Of a stretch of 64,000 nt of DNA, positions 53,040 through 62,014 are shown piece by piece; position 1 is the first letter of the stretch, and each line of letters opens with the position of its first letter. The notes under the pieces were generated by a model. That model saw only the letters and a program-made list of their open reading frames with translations. It ran no database searches and was not told where the DNA came from. This DNA comes from Zhengella sedimenti (lineage in GTDB: Bacteria; Pseudomonadota; Alphaproteobacteria; Rhizobiales; Rhizobiaceae): assembly GCF_046506625.1 (NCBI RefSeq), contig NZ_JBKFFP010000003.1, positions 1-64,000 on the forward strand, in the 5' to 3' direction. A program made the position numbers and the translations under genes.

Positions 53040-54712
53040 TCGTCGATCCGGCGCTTGTCGGGCGCCTTGCGGCCGACATAGTGGACGATCTGGGCCGGGT
53101 CCGCGTCTGCCTCTTCCACGACGCCGATCATCACGCCCTTTCCGCCCGGTTTCTTGCGGGTGGCCAGCACTTGCGCATTGGGAACCGTGGTGCGCTGGGA
53201 GGGCCGGCGCGCCCAGGCGGCGAGTGCCGCGTAGAGCCGGTCGATGGTGGCGCGATGGGCCTCGCTGGCGCCAAGGTCGACAAGTTCGTCCGGATCGTCC
53301 CGCAGATCGAACAGCATGGGCCGGAAACCACCCTCGAAATGGATCATCTTCCACCGGGTGTCGGCGATCATGAACATGCGGGCCTCCGCCGGACCGAGGT
53401 TCAGCCGGTCCGCCAGCGGCGTCGTCGAATAGTCGAACTCGCAGATCACGTGGTCGCGTAACGGTCCTTCCTGCCGGCCATGGAGGAGCGGGACCAGCGA
53501 GCGGCCTTCAAGGATGTGGTCGACCGTGGCGGGATCGCCGCCGGCCACTTCCAGGAAGGTCGGCACAAGGTCTATGCACTCGACGAGTTCATCGCTGACG
53601 GTTCCGCGCGTGGCGTCCGCCTCCGGCGAGGGATCGTAGACGATGAGCGGCACCCGGACCGAGGCATCGTGGAAGAAGGTCTTTTCGCCCAGCCAGTGGT
53701 CGCCGAGGAAGTCGCCATGATCGGAGGTCACGACGATCATCGTGTCATCCATGCGCCCGGTCTTTTCCAGCCAGCCGAACAGCACGCCCATCTGGTCGTC
53801 GCACTGTTTGATCAGCCCCATATAGGCGCGCAGCACCTTCTCGCGCACGTCGTCGCGGGAGAAGGCGCGGCCCACAGGGGCATTCATGAATCCCTTGAAG
53901 ACGGGATGGGCCTTGTCGAACTCGTCCTGGCTGCGCACGGGCGGCAGGAAATGCTCCGGGCCATACATGGCGTGATAGGGCGCGGGCACGATATAGGGCC
54001 AGTGCGGCTTGATATAGGAGAGGTGGCAGCACCAGGGCTTGTCGCCTTGCGCCTCGATGAATTCGATGCCGCGCCGCGTGAGATAGGGCGTCTCGCTGTC
54101 CTCTTCGGCGATGTTGGCTGCTTCGGCGGAATTCCCCAGGAACCAGCCGGACAGCACATTGCCCTCGTCGTCGACGCCGGAATTGGCGAAGTCATGCCAG
54201 GGATTGTCACTGTCATAGCCGCGCGCGCGCAGGTATTCGTTGTATTTCAGCGCGCCGCCCTCGTCGTAGAAACCGTCGGGTCCTTGCGGGCGCATGCCGT
54301 CATCGCGCTCGAAGACGTCGAAACCGCATTCGGCCATGCGCGCGCCGATCACGCTGTCAGGCGCCAGGCCGAGGCGGCGCATGCCTTCGGCATCGGCGGC
54401 CATGTGGGTCTTGCCGACCAGCCAGCAGTCCATGCCGGCATCGCGCAGATAATCGCCCATGGTGCGCTCGCCCACCTTCAGCGGCGCATTGTTCCAGGCC
54501 GCGCCATGACTGTGGACATAGCGGCCGGTATAGGTGGACATGCGCGAAGGCCCGCACAGCGGCGACTGGATCATGGCGCGGTTGAAGCGCACGCCGCGCG
54601 CGGCGAGCCGGTCGATGTTCGGCGTGTGCAGGTGGGGATGGCCATAGCAGGAGAGGTAGTCCCAGCGCAGCTGGTCGAACATGATGAAAAGGATGTTCTT
54701 CGCCTTGCCCAT
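53036..54712 (-). CDS. Sulfatase / phosphonate monoester hydrolase-like enzyme
   Basis: In this 558-aa alkaline-phosphatase-superfamily member, Cys53 in PLCGPSRMSTYTGRY is the C-x-P-x-R signature converted to formylglycine. Metal residues appear in FIMFDQLRWDYLSCYG at the start and VVTSDHGDFLGDHWLGEK near 330, and LSYIKPHWPYI near 236 is shared with phosphonate monoesterases of rhizobia. Both activities, hydrolysis of sulfate esters or of phosphonate mono- and diesters, occur in this branch. No signal peptide, so cytoplasmic like the phosphonate enzymes. It converges on the imide operon and is not clearly part of it. Confidence 0.87.
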   Translation of the reverse strand: MGKAKNILFIMFDQLRWDYLSCYGHPHLHTPNIDRLAARGVRFNRAMIQSPLCGPSRMSTYTGRYVHSHGAAWNNAPLKVGERTMGDYLRDAGMDCWLVGKTHMAADAEGMRRLGLAPDSVIGARMAECGFDVFERDDGMRPQGPDGFYDEGGALKYNEYLRARGYDSDNPWHDFANSGVDDEGNVLSGWFLGNSAEAANIAEEDSETPYLTRRGIEFIEAQGDKPWCCHLSYIKPHWPYIVPAPYHAMYGPEHFLPPVRSQDEFDKAHPVFKGFMNAPVGRAFSRDDVREKVLRAYMGLIKQCDDQMGVLFGWLEKTGRMDDTMIVVTSDHGDFLGDHWLGEKTFFHDASVRVPLIVYDPSPEADATRGTVSDELVECIDLVPTFLEVAGGDPATVDHILEGRSLVPLLHGRQEGPLRDHVICEFDYSTTPLADRLNLGPAEARMFMIADTRWKMIHFEGGFRPMLFDLRDDPDELVDLGASEAHRATIDRLYAALAAWARRPSQRTTVPNAQVLATRKKPGGKGVMIGVVEEADADPAQIVHYVGRKAPDKRRIDD

Positions 54713-54928
54713 GCGCTTAGCCTTTGCCCCGTGCCGGTCCAGAACGTTGTGTGCACATCCGTGGCCATGGAAATCAAGGCCAAAGACGCCATCGGACCGG
54801 GCTTTGATGGCGCGGCGTTTGCCTGTGGCGGCATGCGCGGCGGTATGCTAGCTGGACGCCGGGCGCTGCCGTTCCTGTCACGGCGGACCGCCAATTCCCG
54901 ACACGCCTGGATTAAGCGAGACACGCCG

Positions 54929-55777
54929 ATGCAGACCCATATCCTCACGCTGAGCTGCGATGACAAGCCGGGCATCGTTGCCGCGGTGACGACGGAACTG
55001 GCCGCGATCGGCGCGAACATCGCGGAGAGCAACCAGTTCTGGGACCGCGATTCCAACCGGTTCTTCCTGCGCATCGCCATGGATGCGCCCGAGAGCCACG
55101 ACCGCGAAGCCATCGAGCGGGTGCTGCGCCCGGTCTCGGACCGGTTCGACATGCGGCTGTCGGTTACCGATGCCAGGCGCAAGCCCCGCATCATCATCAT
55201 GGTATCGAAGTTCGACCATGCCATGCTGCATCTTCTCTACCAGATCCGCGTCGGCTGGCTGGACGCCGAGGTCGTGGCCATCGTCTCAAACCATGAGGCG
55301 AGCCGGGCCACGGCGGAAGCGGCGGGCATTGCCTACCACTGCTGGCCGGTAACGAAGGACAACAAGGCGGAGCAGGAGGGCAAGCTGCTCAAGCTGGTGC
55401 ACGAGACGGGCGCCGACCTCGTCGTGCTGGCGCGCTACATGCAGGTGCTCTCCGACACGCTGGCAAAGCGCTTGTACGGGCGGGTCATCAACATCCACCA
55501 TTCCTTCCTGCCGTCCTTCAAGGGCGCGCGGCCATACCACCAGGCACATCTGCGGGGCGTGAAGCTGATCGGCGCGACCGCGCATTTCGTGACGCCGGAT
55601 CTCGACGAGGGGCCGATCATCGAGCAGGAGACGGAACGGGTGAACCATGCCATGAGCGCGGAAGATTTCGTGGCGGTGGGCCGCGACATCGAAAGCCGGG
55701 TGCTGGCGCGCGCGGTCAAGCTGCACCTTGAACACCGCGTCATGCTCAACGGACACCGCACGGTGGTCTTCGGCTGA
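54929..55777 (+). CDS. purU: Formyltetrahydrofolate deformylase
   Basis: The 282-aa enzyme releases formate and tetrahydrofolate from 10-formyl-THF. N-terminal ACT domain: LTLSCDDKPGIVAAVTTEL. Catalytic formyltransferase-fold domain from about 88, with NIHHSFLPSFKGARPYHQA near 190 and GATAHFVTPDLDEGPIIEQ near 213 providing Asn, His and Asp. The ATG at 54929 starts the ACT domain. It often accompanies demethylation or C1-producing pathways such as glycine betaine or creatine breakdown; here it lies next to, but not inside, the imide operon. Confidence 0.93.
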   Translation: MQTHILTLSCDDKPGIVAAVTTELAAIGANIAESNQFWDRDSNRFFLRIAMDAPESHDREAIERVLRPVSDRFDMRLSVTDARRKPRIIIMVSKFDHAMLHLLYQIRVGWLDAEVVAIVSNHEASRATAEAAGIAYHCWPVTKDNKAEQEGKLLKLVHETGADLVVLARYMQVLSDTLAKRLYGRVINIHHSFLPSFKGARPYHQAHLRGVKLIGATAHFVTPDLDEGPIIEQETERVNHAMSAEDFVAVGRDIESRVLARAVKLHLEHRVMLNGHRTVVFG

Positions 55778-55835
55778 AACGGGCCACACGCCGCGGTGAT
55801 TGACCGGGCGCGCGCGCTCGGATACCACTCCTTCC

Positions 55836-55958
55836 GTTCTCAGGGCGGGGTGCAATTCCCCACCGGCGGTGACAGCCCGCGAGCGCTTCCGGAAACGGAA
55901 GGTCAGCAGATCCGGTGAAACTCCGGAGCCGACGGTAACAGTCCGGATGGAAGAGAAC
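55836..55958 (+). promoter_or_regulatory. FMN riboswitch (RFN element)
   Basis: The conserved pieces are in order: TCAGGGCGGGGTGCAATTCC at 55839, CCACCGGCGGT, GTCAGCAGATCCGGTGAAAC near 55902, CTCCGGAGCCGACGGTAACAG near 55921 in two overlapping blocks, and CCGGATGGAAGAGAA at the end. It lies 86 bp before ribH and should switch it off when FMN is plentiful. Without a clear U-tract after it, translational control is likely. Confidence 0.96.
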
Positions 55959-56043
55959 CGCGGACAGGCAGGCCCTTCCCCGGCCGGCCTCTCCCTGGTC
56001 ATGCTCTGGGACCTGATGCAACGACAAATGCAAGGGTTCCGCA

Positions 56044-56523
56044 ATGTCACATTCCACCGCTTCCCACCGTATCGCCTTCATCAAGGCCCGCTGGCACGCC
56101 GACATCGTCGATCGTGCCCATGAGGGCTTCACCCAGGCCGCTTCCCGGCTGCTGCCGGGCGCTGCCATCGACACGTTTGACGTGCCCGGCGCCTTCGAGA
56201 TGCCGCTGCTGGCGCGCAAGCTTGCCGGGACCGGCCGCTACGACGCGGTCGTTGCCGCCGCCTTCGTGGTGGATGGCGGCATCTACCGGCACGACTTCGT
56301 CGCCGGGGCGGTGATAGACGGCCTGATGCGCGCGCAGATGGACACGGATGTGCCGGTCTTCTCCGTCTCGCTGACGCCGCACAATTACCAGCCGGTCGAA
56401 GCCATGACCGACTTCTTCCGCGAGCATTTCGTCACCAAGGGCGAGGAGGCCGCCGAAGCCGTGCGCCAGGTGCTCGACCTCGATGCACGCATGGCCGGTG
56501 AAGCCCTGCAGAAGAGCGCCTGA
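56044..56523 (+). CDS. ribH2: 6,7-dimethyl-8-ribityllumazine synthase, type II
   Basis: This 159-aa enzyme joins the riboflavin pathway's two branches. RIAFIKARWHADIVD at 9-23 with Trp17 in the substrate pocket, and GGIYRHDFVAGAVIDG near 78, match the RibH2 decameric enzymes of Brucella and Mesorhizobium, which are likewise riboswitch-controlled. It stands alone behind the FMN riboswitch, without other rib genes. Confidence 0.94.
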   Translation: MSHSTASHRIAFIKARWHADIVDRAHEGFTQAASRLLPGAAIDTFDVPGAFEMPLLARKLAGTGRYDAVVAAAFVVDGGIYRHDFVAGAVIDGLMRAQMDTDVPVFSVSLTPHNYQPVEAMTDFFREHFVTKGEEAAEAVRQVLDLDARMAGEALQKSA

Positions 56524-56554
56524 AAGCTTATCGGGTCACCTCTTCCTGCTTGTC

Positions 56555-56581
56555 CTGCAGCCCCGCCCGACGGGGCTGCAG
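56555..56581 (+). terminator. Terminator-like hairpin after ribH2
   Basis: CTGCAGCCCCG (56555-56565) and CGGGGCTGCAG (56571-56581) make a perfect 11-bp stem with a 5-nt loop. The following ACGGGTTGCTT lacks a strong U-tract, so termination may be partial or Rho-assisted. Confidence 0.65.
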
Positions 56582-56601
56582 ACGGGTTGCTTGACGGCAG
56601 G

Positions 56602-56619
56602 ATTGAAAAAATTTTCAAT
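56602..56619. promoter_or_regulatory. 18-bp perfect AT-rich palindrome upstream of eryB
   Basis: ATTGAAAAAATTTTCAAT is a perfect dyad (8-bp arms, 2-bp centre) 84 bp before the eryB start, in a short AT-rich island between GC-rich genes. It is a candidate operator or activator site for the polyol operon. A similar site was not found before the DeoR gene, so it may bind another regulator. Confidence 0.55.
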
Positions 56620-56702
56620 ATGCGCAAAAAAAATCATCTGCACGAAAGCGCGCTGGTGTATAAAGGGAATTGTCCACACTGGACGGTCAGGAGGAGGCAG
56701 CC

Positions 56703-58220
56703 ATGACGACGCAGGCTGAGACGGTGGATCTGTTCGTGATTGGCGGCGGGATCAACGGCGCCGGGATCGCGCGCGACGCCGCCGGACGCGGTCTTTCCGT
56801 CGTGCTGTGTGAAAAGGACGACCTGGCGCAGGGCACGTCGTCACGCTCCGGCAAGCTGGTGCATGGCGGTTTGCGCTATCTGGAATATTACGAATTCCGC
56901 CTGGTGCGCGAGGCCCTGATCGAGCGCGAGGTGCTGCTCAACGCCGCGCCGCACATCATCTGGCCGATGCGCTTCGTGCTGCCGCACAGCCCGGAAGACC
57001 GCCCCGCCTGGCTGGTCCGTCTCGGCCTGTTCCTCTACGATCATCTCGGCGGGCGAAAGAAACTGCCCGGCACGCGCACGCTTGACCTTCGCCGCGATCC
57101 GGAAGGTGCGCCGCTGCTCGACCAGTACACCAAGGGTTTCGAATATTCCGACTGCTGGGTGGATGACGCCCGGCTCGTCGTGCTCAATGCAGTGGACGCG
57201 GCGGAGCGTGGCGCGACCGTGCTGACCCGGACCGCCGCCGTGACCGTTCGCCGCGAAGATGGCGCCTGGAGCGTGACGACGCGCAGCGAGGCGACCGGCG
57301 AGAGCCGGCAGTTTCGCGCGCGCTGCATCGTGAACGCCGCCGGGCCGTGGGTCATGGACGTGATCGGACGGGTGGCCGGGGCCAATTCCAGCCGCAATGT
57401 TCGGCTCGTCAAGGGCAGCCACATCATCGTGCCGAAATTCTGGAAGGGCGCGAATGCCTATCTCGTCCAGAACACCGACAAGCGGGTGATCTTCATCAAC
57501 CCCTACGAGGGCGACAAGGCGCTGATCGGCACCACGGACATCGCCTATGAGGGGCGCCCGGAGGACGTCACTGCCGATGAAAGCGAGATCGACTACCTGA
57601 TCGCGGCGGTGAATCGCTATTTCAAGGAAAAGCTGACCCGCGCCGACGTGATCCATTCTTTTTCCGGCGTACGTCCGCTGTTCGACGACGGGCAGGGCAA
57701 TCCGTCCGCTGTCACGCGTGACTATGTCTTCGATCTCGACGAGACCGGCGGGGCGCCGCTGCTCAACATCTTCGGCGGCAAGATCACCACGTTCCGCGAA
57801 CTGGCCGAGCGCGGCATGGGCAAGCTGAAACACGTGTTTCCGCAGATGCGCGGCGACTGGACCGAGCACGCGCCGCTGCCCGGCGGAGACATGGCCGGCG
57901 CGGATTTCGAAAATTTTCTCAACGGCCTGCGCGAAAGTCATCCATGGCTGCCGCGCACCCTTCGCGAGCATTATGCGCGGGTCTACGGCACGCGGACGAA
58001 GGCCATCGTCAAGGACGCGCGCGCTCTTTCCGGTCTCGGCCGGCATTTCGGCGGCCTGCTCTACGAGGCGGAGGTGCGCTACCTGGTGGCGAAGGAATGG
58101 GCGCAGACCCCGGACGACATCCTGGAACGGCGCACCAAGCATTACCTTCACCTGAGCGAGGCGGAAAAGGCGGCCTTCGCCACATGGTTCGAGAGCCAGC
58201 GCTTTTCCGACGCCGCCTGA
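56703..58220 (+). CDS. eryB: Erythritol-phosphate dehydrogenase (GlpD family)
   Basis: The 505-aa FAD enzyme binds FAD at VIGGGINGAGIARDAAGRG (8-26); SSRSGKLVHGGLRYLEYYEF near 46 and TTDIAYEGRPEDV near 281 are GlpD family marks. By itself it could be glycerol-3-phosphate dehydrogenase; the eryC, tpiA2 and rpiB neighbours make erythritol 4-phosphate the likely substrate, giving 3-tetrulose 4-phosphate. CAGGAGGAGG precedes the ATG. It is first gene of the right-hand operon; the kinase eryA is not nearby. Confidence 0.87.
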   Translation: MTTQAETVDLFVIGGGINGAGIARDAAGRGLSVVLCEKDDLAQGTSSRSGKLVHGGLRYLEYYEFRLVREALIEREVLLNAAPHIIWPMRFVLPHSPEDRPAWLVRLGLFLYDHLGGRKKLPGTRTLDLRRDPEGAPLLDQYTKGFEYSDCWVDDARLVVLNAVDAAERGATVLTRTAAVTVRREDGAWSVTTRSEATGESRQFRARCIVNAAGPWVMDVIGRVAGANSSRNVRLVKGSHIIVPKFWKGANAYLVQNTDKRVIFINPYEGDKALIGTTDIAYEGRPEDVTADESEIDYLIAAVNRYFKEKLTRADVIHSFSGVRPLFDDGQGNPSAVTRDYVFDLDETGGAPLLNIFGGKITTFRELAERGMGKLKHVFPQMRGDWTEHAPLPGGDMAGADFENFLNGLRESHPWLPRTLREHYARVYGTRTKAIVKDARALSGLGRHFGGLLYEAEVRYLVAKEWAQTPDDILERRTKHYLHLSEAEKAAFATWFESQRFSDAA

Positions 58221-58235
58221 GGGGACCGCCGCATC

Positions 58236-59168
58236 ATGGGCCTGACGCTGTCGCTGAACACCAATCCGCTGGTCAACCGCTTCGCCGAGCCTGATGACCT
58301 GATCGAAACCGTGGCGCGCGACATCCGCCTGCGCGACCTGCAACTGACGCATGAATTCATCAACCCGTCCTGGCCGGCGCCGGTCATCCGCCGGCTGACA
58401 CGGCAGATGGACATGGCCTGCCAGCGCACGGGCGTGCGGATCACCAGCGGCATGACCGGCCCCTATGGGCGGCTCAACCATTTCGGTCATCCCGATGCCG
58501 AGGTGCGGCGCTACTACGTCGACTGGTTCAAGACTTTCGCCGATATCATCGGCGATCTGGGCGGCGTGACGGTGGGCACGCAGTTCGCCATCTTCACCTA
58601 TCGCGACTATGACGACCCGCAGCGGCGCGAAGACCTCATCCGCATTGCCATCGACTGCTGGGCGGAAGTCGCCGAGCACGCCAAGGCGGCCGGTCTGTCC
58701 TACGTGTTCTGGGAGCCGATGAGCGTGGGCCGCGAGTTCGGCGAGACGATTGAAGCCTGTCTCGCGCTGCAGGACCGGCTGACGGCCGCCAACATGGCGG
58801 TGCCCATGTGGATGATGGCCGATATCGACCATGGCGACGTGACCTCGGCCAATCCGGACGATTACGACCCCTATGCCTGGGCGCGCGCCGTACCGAAGGT
58901 GTCGCCGATCATCCACATCAAGCAGAGCCTGATGGACAAGGGCGGCCACCGTCCGTTCACCGCCGAGTTCAATGCGCGCGGGCGCATCCACCCTCAACCG
59001 CTGCTCGCCGCTCTGGCCGCAGGCGGGGCCGTCGACAACGAGATCTGCCTTGAACTCAGCTTCAAGGAGCGCGAACCGAATGACCGCGAGGTCATTCCGC
59101 AGATTGCCGAGAGCGTCGCTTTCTGGGCGCCGCATATCGACACGGGCGCGGAAAGCCTGAAACTCTGA
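58236..59168 (+). CDS. eryC: Tetrulose/erythrulose-phosphate isomerase
   Basis: This 310-aa TIM-barrel sugar isomerase of the xylose-isomerase-like type has LQLTHEFINPSWPAP near 36, GVTVGTQFAIFTYRDYD near 110, SYVFWEPMSVGREFGET near 155, MMADIDHGDVTS near 192 and EICLELSFKEREPND near 269, with Glu, Asp and His ligands for metal. EryC converts 3-tetrulose 4-phosphate to L-erythrulose 1-phosphate in Brucella. It follows eryB by 15 bp, with GAGGGG before the ATG. Confidence 0.87.
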   Translation: MGLTLSLNTNPLVNRFAEPDDLIETVARDIRLRDLQLTHEFINPSWPAPVIRRLTRQMDMACQRTGVRITSGMTGPYGRLNHFGHPDAEVRRYYVDWFKTFADIIGDLGGVTVGTQFAIFTYRDYDDPQRREDLIRIAIDCWAEVAEHAKAAGLSYVFWEPMSVGREFGETIEACLALQDRLTAANMAVPMWMMADIDHGDVTSANPDDYDPYAWARAVPKVSPIIHIKQSLMDKGGHRPFTAEFNARGRIHPQPLLAALAAGGAVDNEICLELSFKEREPNDREVIPQIAESVAFWAPHIDTGAESLKL

Positions 59169-59211
59169 CGGGCGATTCGCCAACAAGGGAGGGGTGCCCG
59201 CCGGGCCGGCC

Positions 59212-60369
59212 ATGACTCAGAGCTTTTCCTTTCGCACCGCCACGGAAATCCTGTTCGGGCGCGGGCAGGCAGAGGCCGCGCCGCAGCGCATCGCCGCCTT
59301 CGGCACGTCTGTCCTGCTGGTGCATGGATCGAACCCGCGGCGCAGCGCTGCCTTGGCGAACGGGCTTGTGGCCGAGGGCTGCCGGGTCACCGGCTTTTCC
59401 GTGGCGGGGGAACCGGATACGGACCTGATCGAGGCGGGCGTGGCGCTGGCGCGCGAGAGCGGCGCGCAAGTCGTCGTATCCTTCGGTGGCGGCGCGGTGG
59501 TCGATGCGGGCAAAGCGATCGCGGCGCTGGCGCCGGCGTCGCGGCCGATGATGGATCACCTGGAAGTGGTCGGCAAGGGCATGGCGCTGGAGACGCCGCC
59601 ATTGCCCTTCATCGCCATGCCCACCACGGCCGGAACCGGGGCGGAAGTGACGCGCAACGCGGTGATCGGCGTGCCGGAACACCGGCGCAAGGTCTCGCTG
59701 CGGGACCCGCGCATGCTGCCCGACATTGCCATTGTCGATCCGGCGCTGACCGACGATTGCCCGCGCGACGTCACGCTGGCGTCGGGCCTCGATGCAATCA
59801 CGCAGGTGATCGAGCCCTATCTGTGCACGCGCGCCAACGCGATGACGGATGCCCTGTGCCGCGATGCGATCCCCCGCGGCCTTCACGCGCTCAAGCGCCT
59901 GATGGAGGGCGAGCACGCCAGCGCGCGCGACGAGATGGCCTGGGTGAGCCTGTGCGGCGGAATGGCGCTGGCCAATGCGGGCCTTGGCGCCGTGCATGGC
60001 CTGGCGGGTCCGCTGGGCGGGCTTGCGGGTGCGCCGCATGGAGCGATCTGCGGCGTGCTGCTGCCGCCGGTGCTGGTCGCCAACCGGCGAGCGGTGGAGG
60101 ACCCGGCGGTCATCGCGCGGTTCGACCAGGTGGCCGGATGGATCGGAAAGGCCTTCGGCCTGCCGGAGGGCATGTCGCTTGAAACGGCGGCGTCCGTGCT
60201 GGCGCAATGGTCGCGTGACAATGGACTGCCGGTACTGTCAGCCATGGGCGTGGATGCCGGCATCCGGACAAGTGCGGCGGAAGCGGCGGCGACGTCGTCG
60301 TCGATGAAAGCCAATCCGGCGGCCCTGTCAGCCGCCGATCTGGACGCGGTAATGCTGGCCGCCGGCTGA
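59212..60369 (+). CDS. Iron-containing alcohol dehydrogenase (maleylacetate reductase-like)
   Basis: The 385-aa group III dehydrogenase has NAD loop SFGGGAVVDAGKAIAAL near 90, TTAGTGAEVT near 140, and metal ligands in the ASGLDAITQ region and the His-rich GAVHGLAGPLGGLAGAPHG near 261. It probably oxidises or reduces a four-carbon polyol, aldehyde or hydroxyacid linked to the operon, possibly 4-hydroxybutyrate-like or threitol-type substrates. It is not part of the known Brucella ery locus. ATG 59212 aligns with family starts; GTG 59194 is possible. Confidence 0.86.
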   Translation: MTQSFSFRTATEILFGRGQAEAAPQRIAAFGTSVLLVHGSNPRRSAALANGLVAEGCRVTGFSVAGEPDTDLIEAGVALARESGAQVVVSFGGGAVVDAGKAIAALAPASRPMMDHLEVVGKGMALETPPLPFIAMPTTAGTGAEVTRNAVIGVPEHRRKVSLRDPRMLPDIAIVDPALTDDCPRDVTLASGLDAITQVIEPYLCTRANAMTDALCRDAIPRGLHALKRLMEGEHASARDEMAWVSLCGGMALANAGLGAVHGLAGPLGGLAGAPHGAICGVLLPPVLVANRRAVEDPAVIARFDQVAGWIGKAFGLPEGMSLETAASVLAQWSRDNGLPVLSAMGVDAGIRTSAAEAAATSSSMKANPAALSAADLDAVMLAAG

Positions 60370-60392
60370 CCGGCGCGAAGGCTTCTTTTTCG

Positions 60393-61046
60393 TCAGAGGA
60401 TCGACTGGCCGCTGGCAGCCCAGTCCCTGGCGAACTGGTCCAGCCCCTTGTCGGTGAGGACATGGCGGGCAAGGCCCTTGATGACGCCGGCGGGGATGGT
60501 CGCCACGTCGGCTCCGGCGAGCGCGGCTTCCCTGACGTGGTTGGCCGAGCGGATGGATGCCGCGAGGATTTCCGTCTGGAATCCGTAATTGTCGTAGATG
60601 ACGCGGATGTCGCGGATCAGGTCCATGCCGTCAATGTGGATGTCATCGAGGCGCCCGACAAAGGGCGAGATGAAGGTCGCGCCTGCCTTGGCGGCGAGCA
60701 GCGCCTGGTTGGCCGAGAAGCACAGCGTGACATTGGTACGGATGCCCTTCCGCGAGAAATGGCGGCACGCCTTCAGTCCGTCCAGCGTCAGCGGCAGCTT
60801 GATGACAACATTGCCGGCAATGGCGGCAAGATGTTCACCCTCGGCCACCATGCCGTCGAAATCCATGGCGGCGACTTCCGCCGAGACCGGCCCTTGCACC
60901 AGCGCCGCGATCTCGGCGATCACGTCCTTGAAGTCGCGGCCGGACTTGGCGATCAGCGACGGATTGGTCGTCACGCCGTCCAGCAGGCCGTAATCGTTCA
61001 GTTCGCGGATTTCGTCCACGATGGCGGTGTCGGCGAAGAACTTCAT
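60393..61046 (-). CDS. Small transaldolase / fructose-6-phosphate aldolase family
   Basis: The 217-aa barrel begins MKFFADTAIVDEIRELNDYG, with GVTTNPSLIAKSG near 24 and the Schiff-base Lys83 in NVVIKLPLTLDGLKA. The length and Lys position match the small bacterial transaldolases (about 215 aa). It would join erythrose 4-phosphate made by the ery pathway to central sugar phosphates. AAGGAAG precedes the ATG. It is transcribed against the operon, between the dehydrogenase and the DeoR regulator, and diverges from the latter. Confidence 0.88.
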   Translation of the reverse strand: MKFFADTAIVDEIRELNDYGLLDGVTTNPSLIAKSGRDFKDVIAEIAALVQGPVSAEVAAMDFDGMVAEGEHLAAIAGNVVIKLPLTLDGLKACRHFSRKGIRTNVTLCFSANQALLAAKAGATFISPFVGRLDDIHIDGMDLIRDIRVIYDNYGFQTEILAASIRSANHVREAALAGADVATIPAGVIKGLARHVLTDKGLDQFARDWAASGQSIL

Positions 61047-61180
61047 GGTTTTCTTCCTTGCAGGTGCTGGCCGCGATAGGGGGCGGCGGCATTGGTCTGG
61101 TCCGGTGTTCCGGCGCGGCAAGGCGATAGGGCAAAATGTGATGTTTCGCAACCAAAAATCACAAAATAACATTATTTGGT

Positions 61181-61228
61181 TTGATTGTGTGGGAAAACCG
61201 GTTATGAAACCGTCATTGAAACCGGTTT
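61181..61228 (+). promoter_or_regulatory. Promoter of the DeoR operon with twin AACCGGTT palindromes
   Basis: TTGATT (61181-61186) and TATGAA (61203-61208) with 16-bp spacing form a plausible promoter. AACCGGTT occurs at 61196-61203 and, as AAACCGGTTT, at 61219-61228, centres 24 bp apart, covering the -10 box and transcription start just before the GTG at 61241. The layout fits autorepression by the DeoR protein. Confidence 0.6.
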
Positions 61229-61240
61229 CGGAGACACGGC

Positions 61241-62014
61241 GTGAAGCGGGAGGAGCGCAGGCAGGCGATCATGGATCTGCTGGTCGAGGACCGGGCGGTC
61301 GAGCTTGACGCGCTGGCCGAGCGCTTCGCCGTCTCGCGCATGACGATCCACCGCGATCTGGACGATCTTGAGCAAGCGGGCCTCTTGCGCAAGGTGCGCG
61401 GCGGCGCAACCATCGAGGCCGGCACGCAATTCGAGAGCGATTTCCGCGTGCGCGAGCGCCAGGATGCCGGGGCGAAGGCCCGCATGGCCCGCGCGGCACT
61501 GGAACTGGTCGAGCCGGGCATGACGGTCATGGTCAATGACGGGTCGATGGCCGGGCTGCTCGGCAGCCTTCTGCCGGAAAAGCGGCCGCTAACCGTCATC
61601 TCCAACAATGGCGCGGTGATCGACCGGTTGCGCGGCGAGGCGGGAATCACGCTGATCGCCACGGGCGGGGTCTATTCGTCCAAGTTCAACGCCTTTCTCG
61701 GGATCGTGACGGAAGAGGCGCTGGCGCGGATGCGCGCCGACATTGCCTTCATTTCCTCCCCGGCTGTTTCCGGTCTCCAGGCCTTTCATATGGACGAGGC
61801 GGTGGTGCGGGCCAAGCGCGCCATGATGGATGCGGCCCATCGGCGCTGCCTGCTCGTCAACCATGCCCGTTTCGGGCGCACGGCGCTGCACGTGCTGGCC
61901 GACCTTGCGGCCTTCGACGCGATCATTACCGACGACATGCCCGACGCGGGCTCGCGCGAAGCGCTGGAGCGCGCCGGGCTTTCCCTCACAATCGCCAAGG
62001 ACGATGACGCATGA
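61241..62014 (+). CDS. DeoR-family sugar-phosphate-responsive regulator
   Basis: The 257-aa regulator has an N-terminal helix-turn-helix, ERRQAIMDLLVEDRAVELD then LAERFAVSRMTIHRDLDDLE, followed by LRKVRGGAT. The sensor domain has the ribose-isomerase-like VMVNDGSMAGLLGS and TLIATGGVYSSKFNAFLG. It corresponds in position to eryR of Sinorhizobium and Brucella, before tpiA2 and rpiB. GTG start. Its 3' end overlaps the isomerase by ATGA, so regulator and enzymes are coupled. Confidence 0.9.
   Translation: MKREERRQAIMDLLVEDRAVELDALAERFAVSRMTIHRDLDDLEQAGLLRKVRGGATIEAGTQFESDFRVRERQDAGAKARMARAALELVEPGMTVMVNDGSMAGLLGSLLPEKRPLTVISNNGAVIDRLRGEAGITLIATGGVYSSKFNAFLGIVTEEALARMRADIAFISSPAVSGLQAFHMDEAVVRAKRAMMDAAHRRCLLVNHARFGRTALHVLADLAAFDAIITDDMPDAGSREALERAGLSLTIAKDDDA

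Noticed and set aside
56841..59213. A 790-codon open frame on the minus strand
   Set aside because: Antisense to eryB and eryC, whose motifs are unambiguous on the plus strand.
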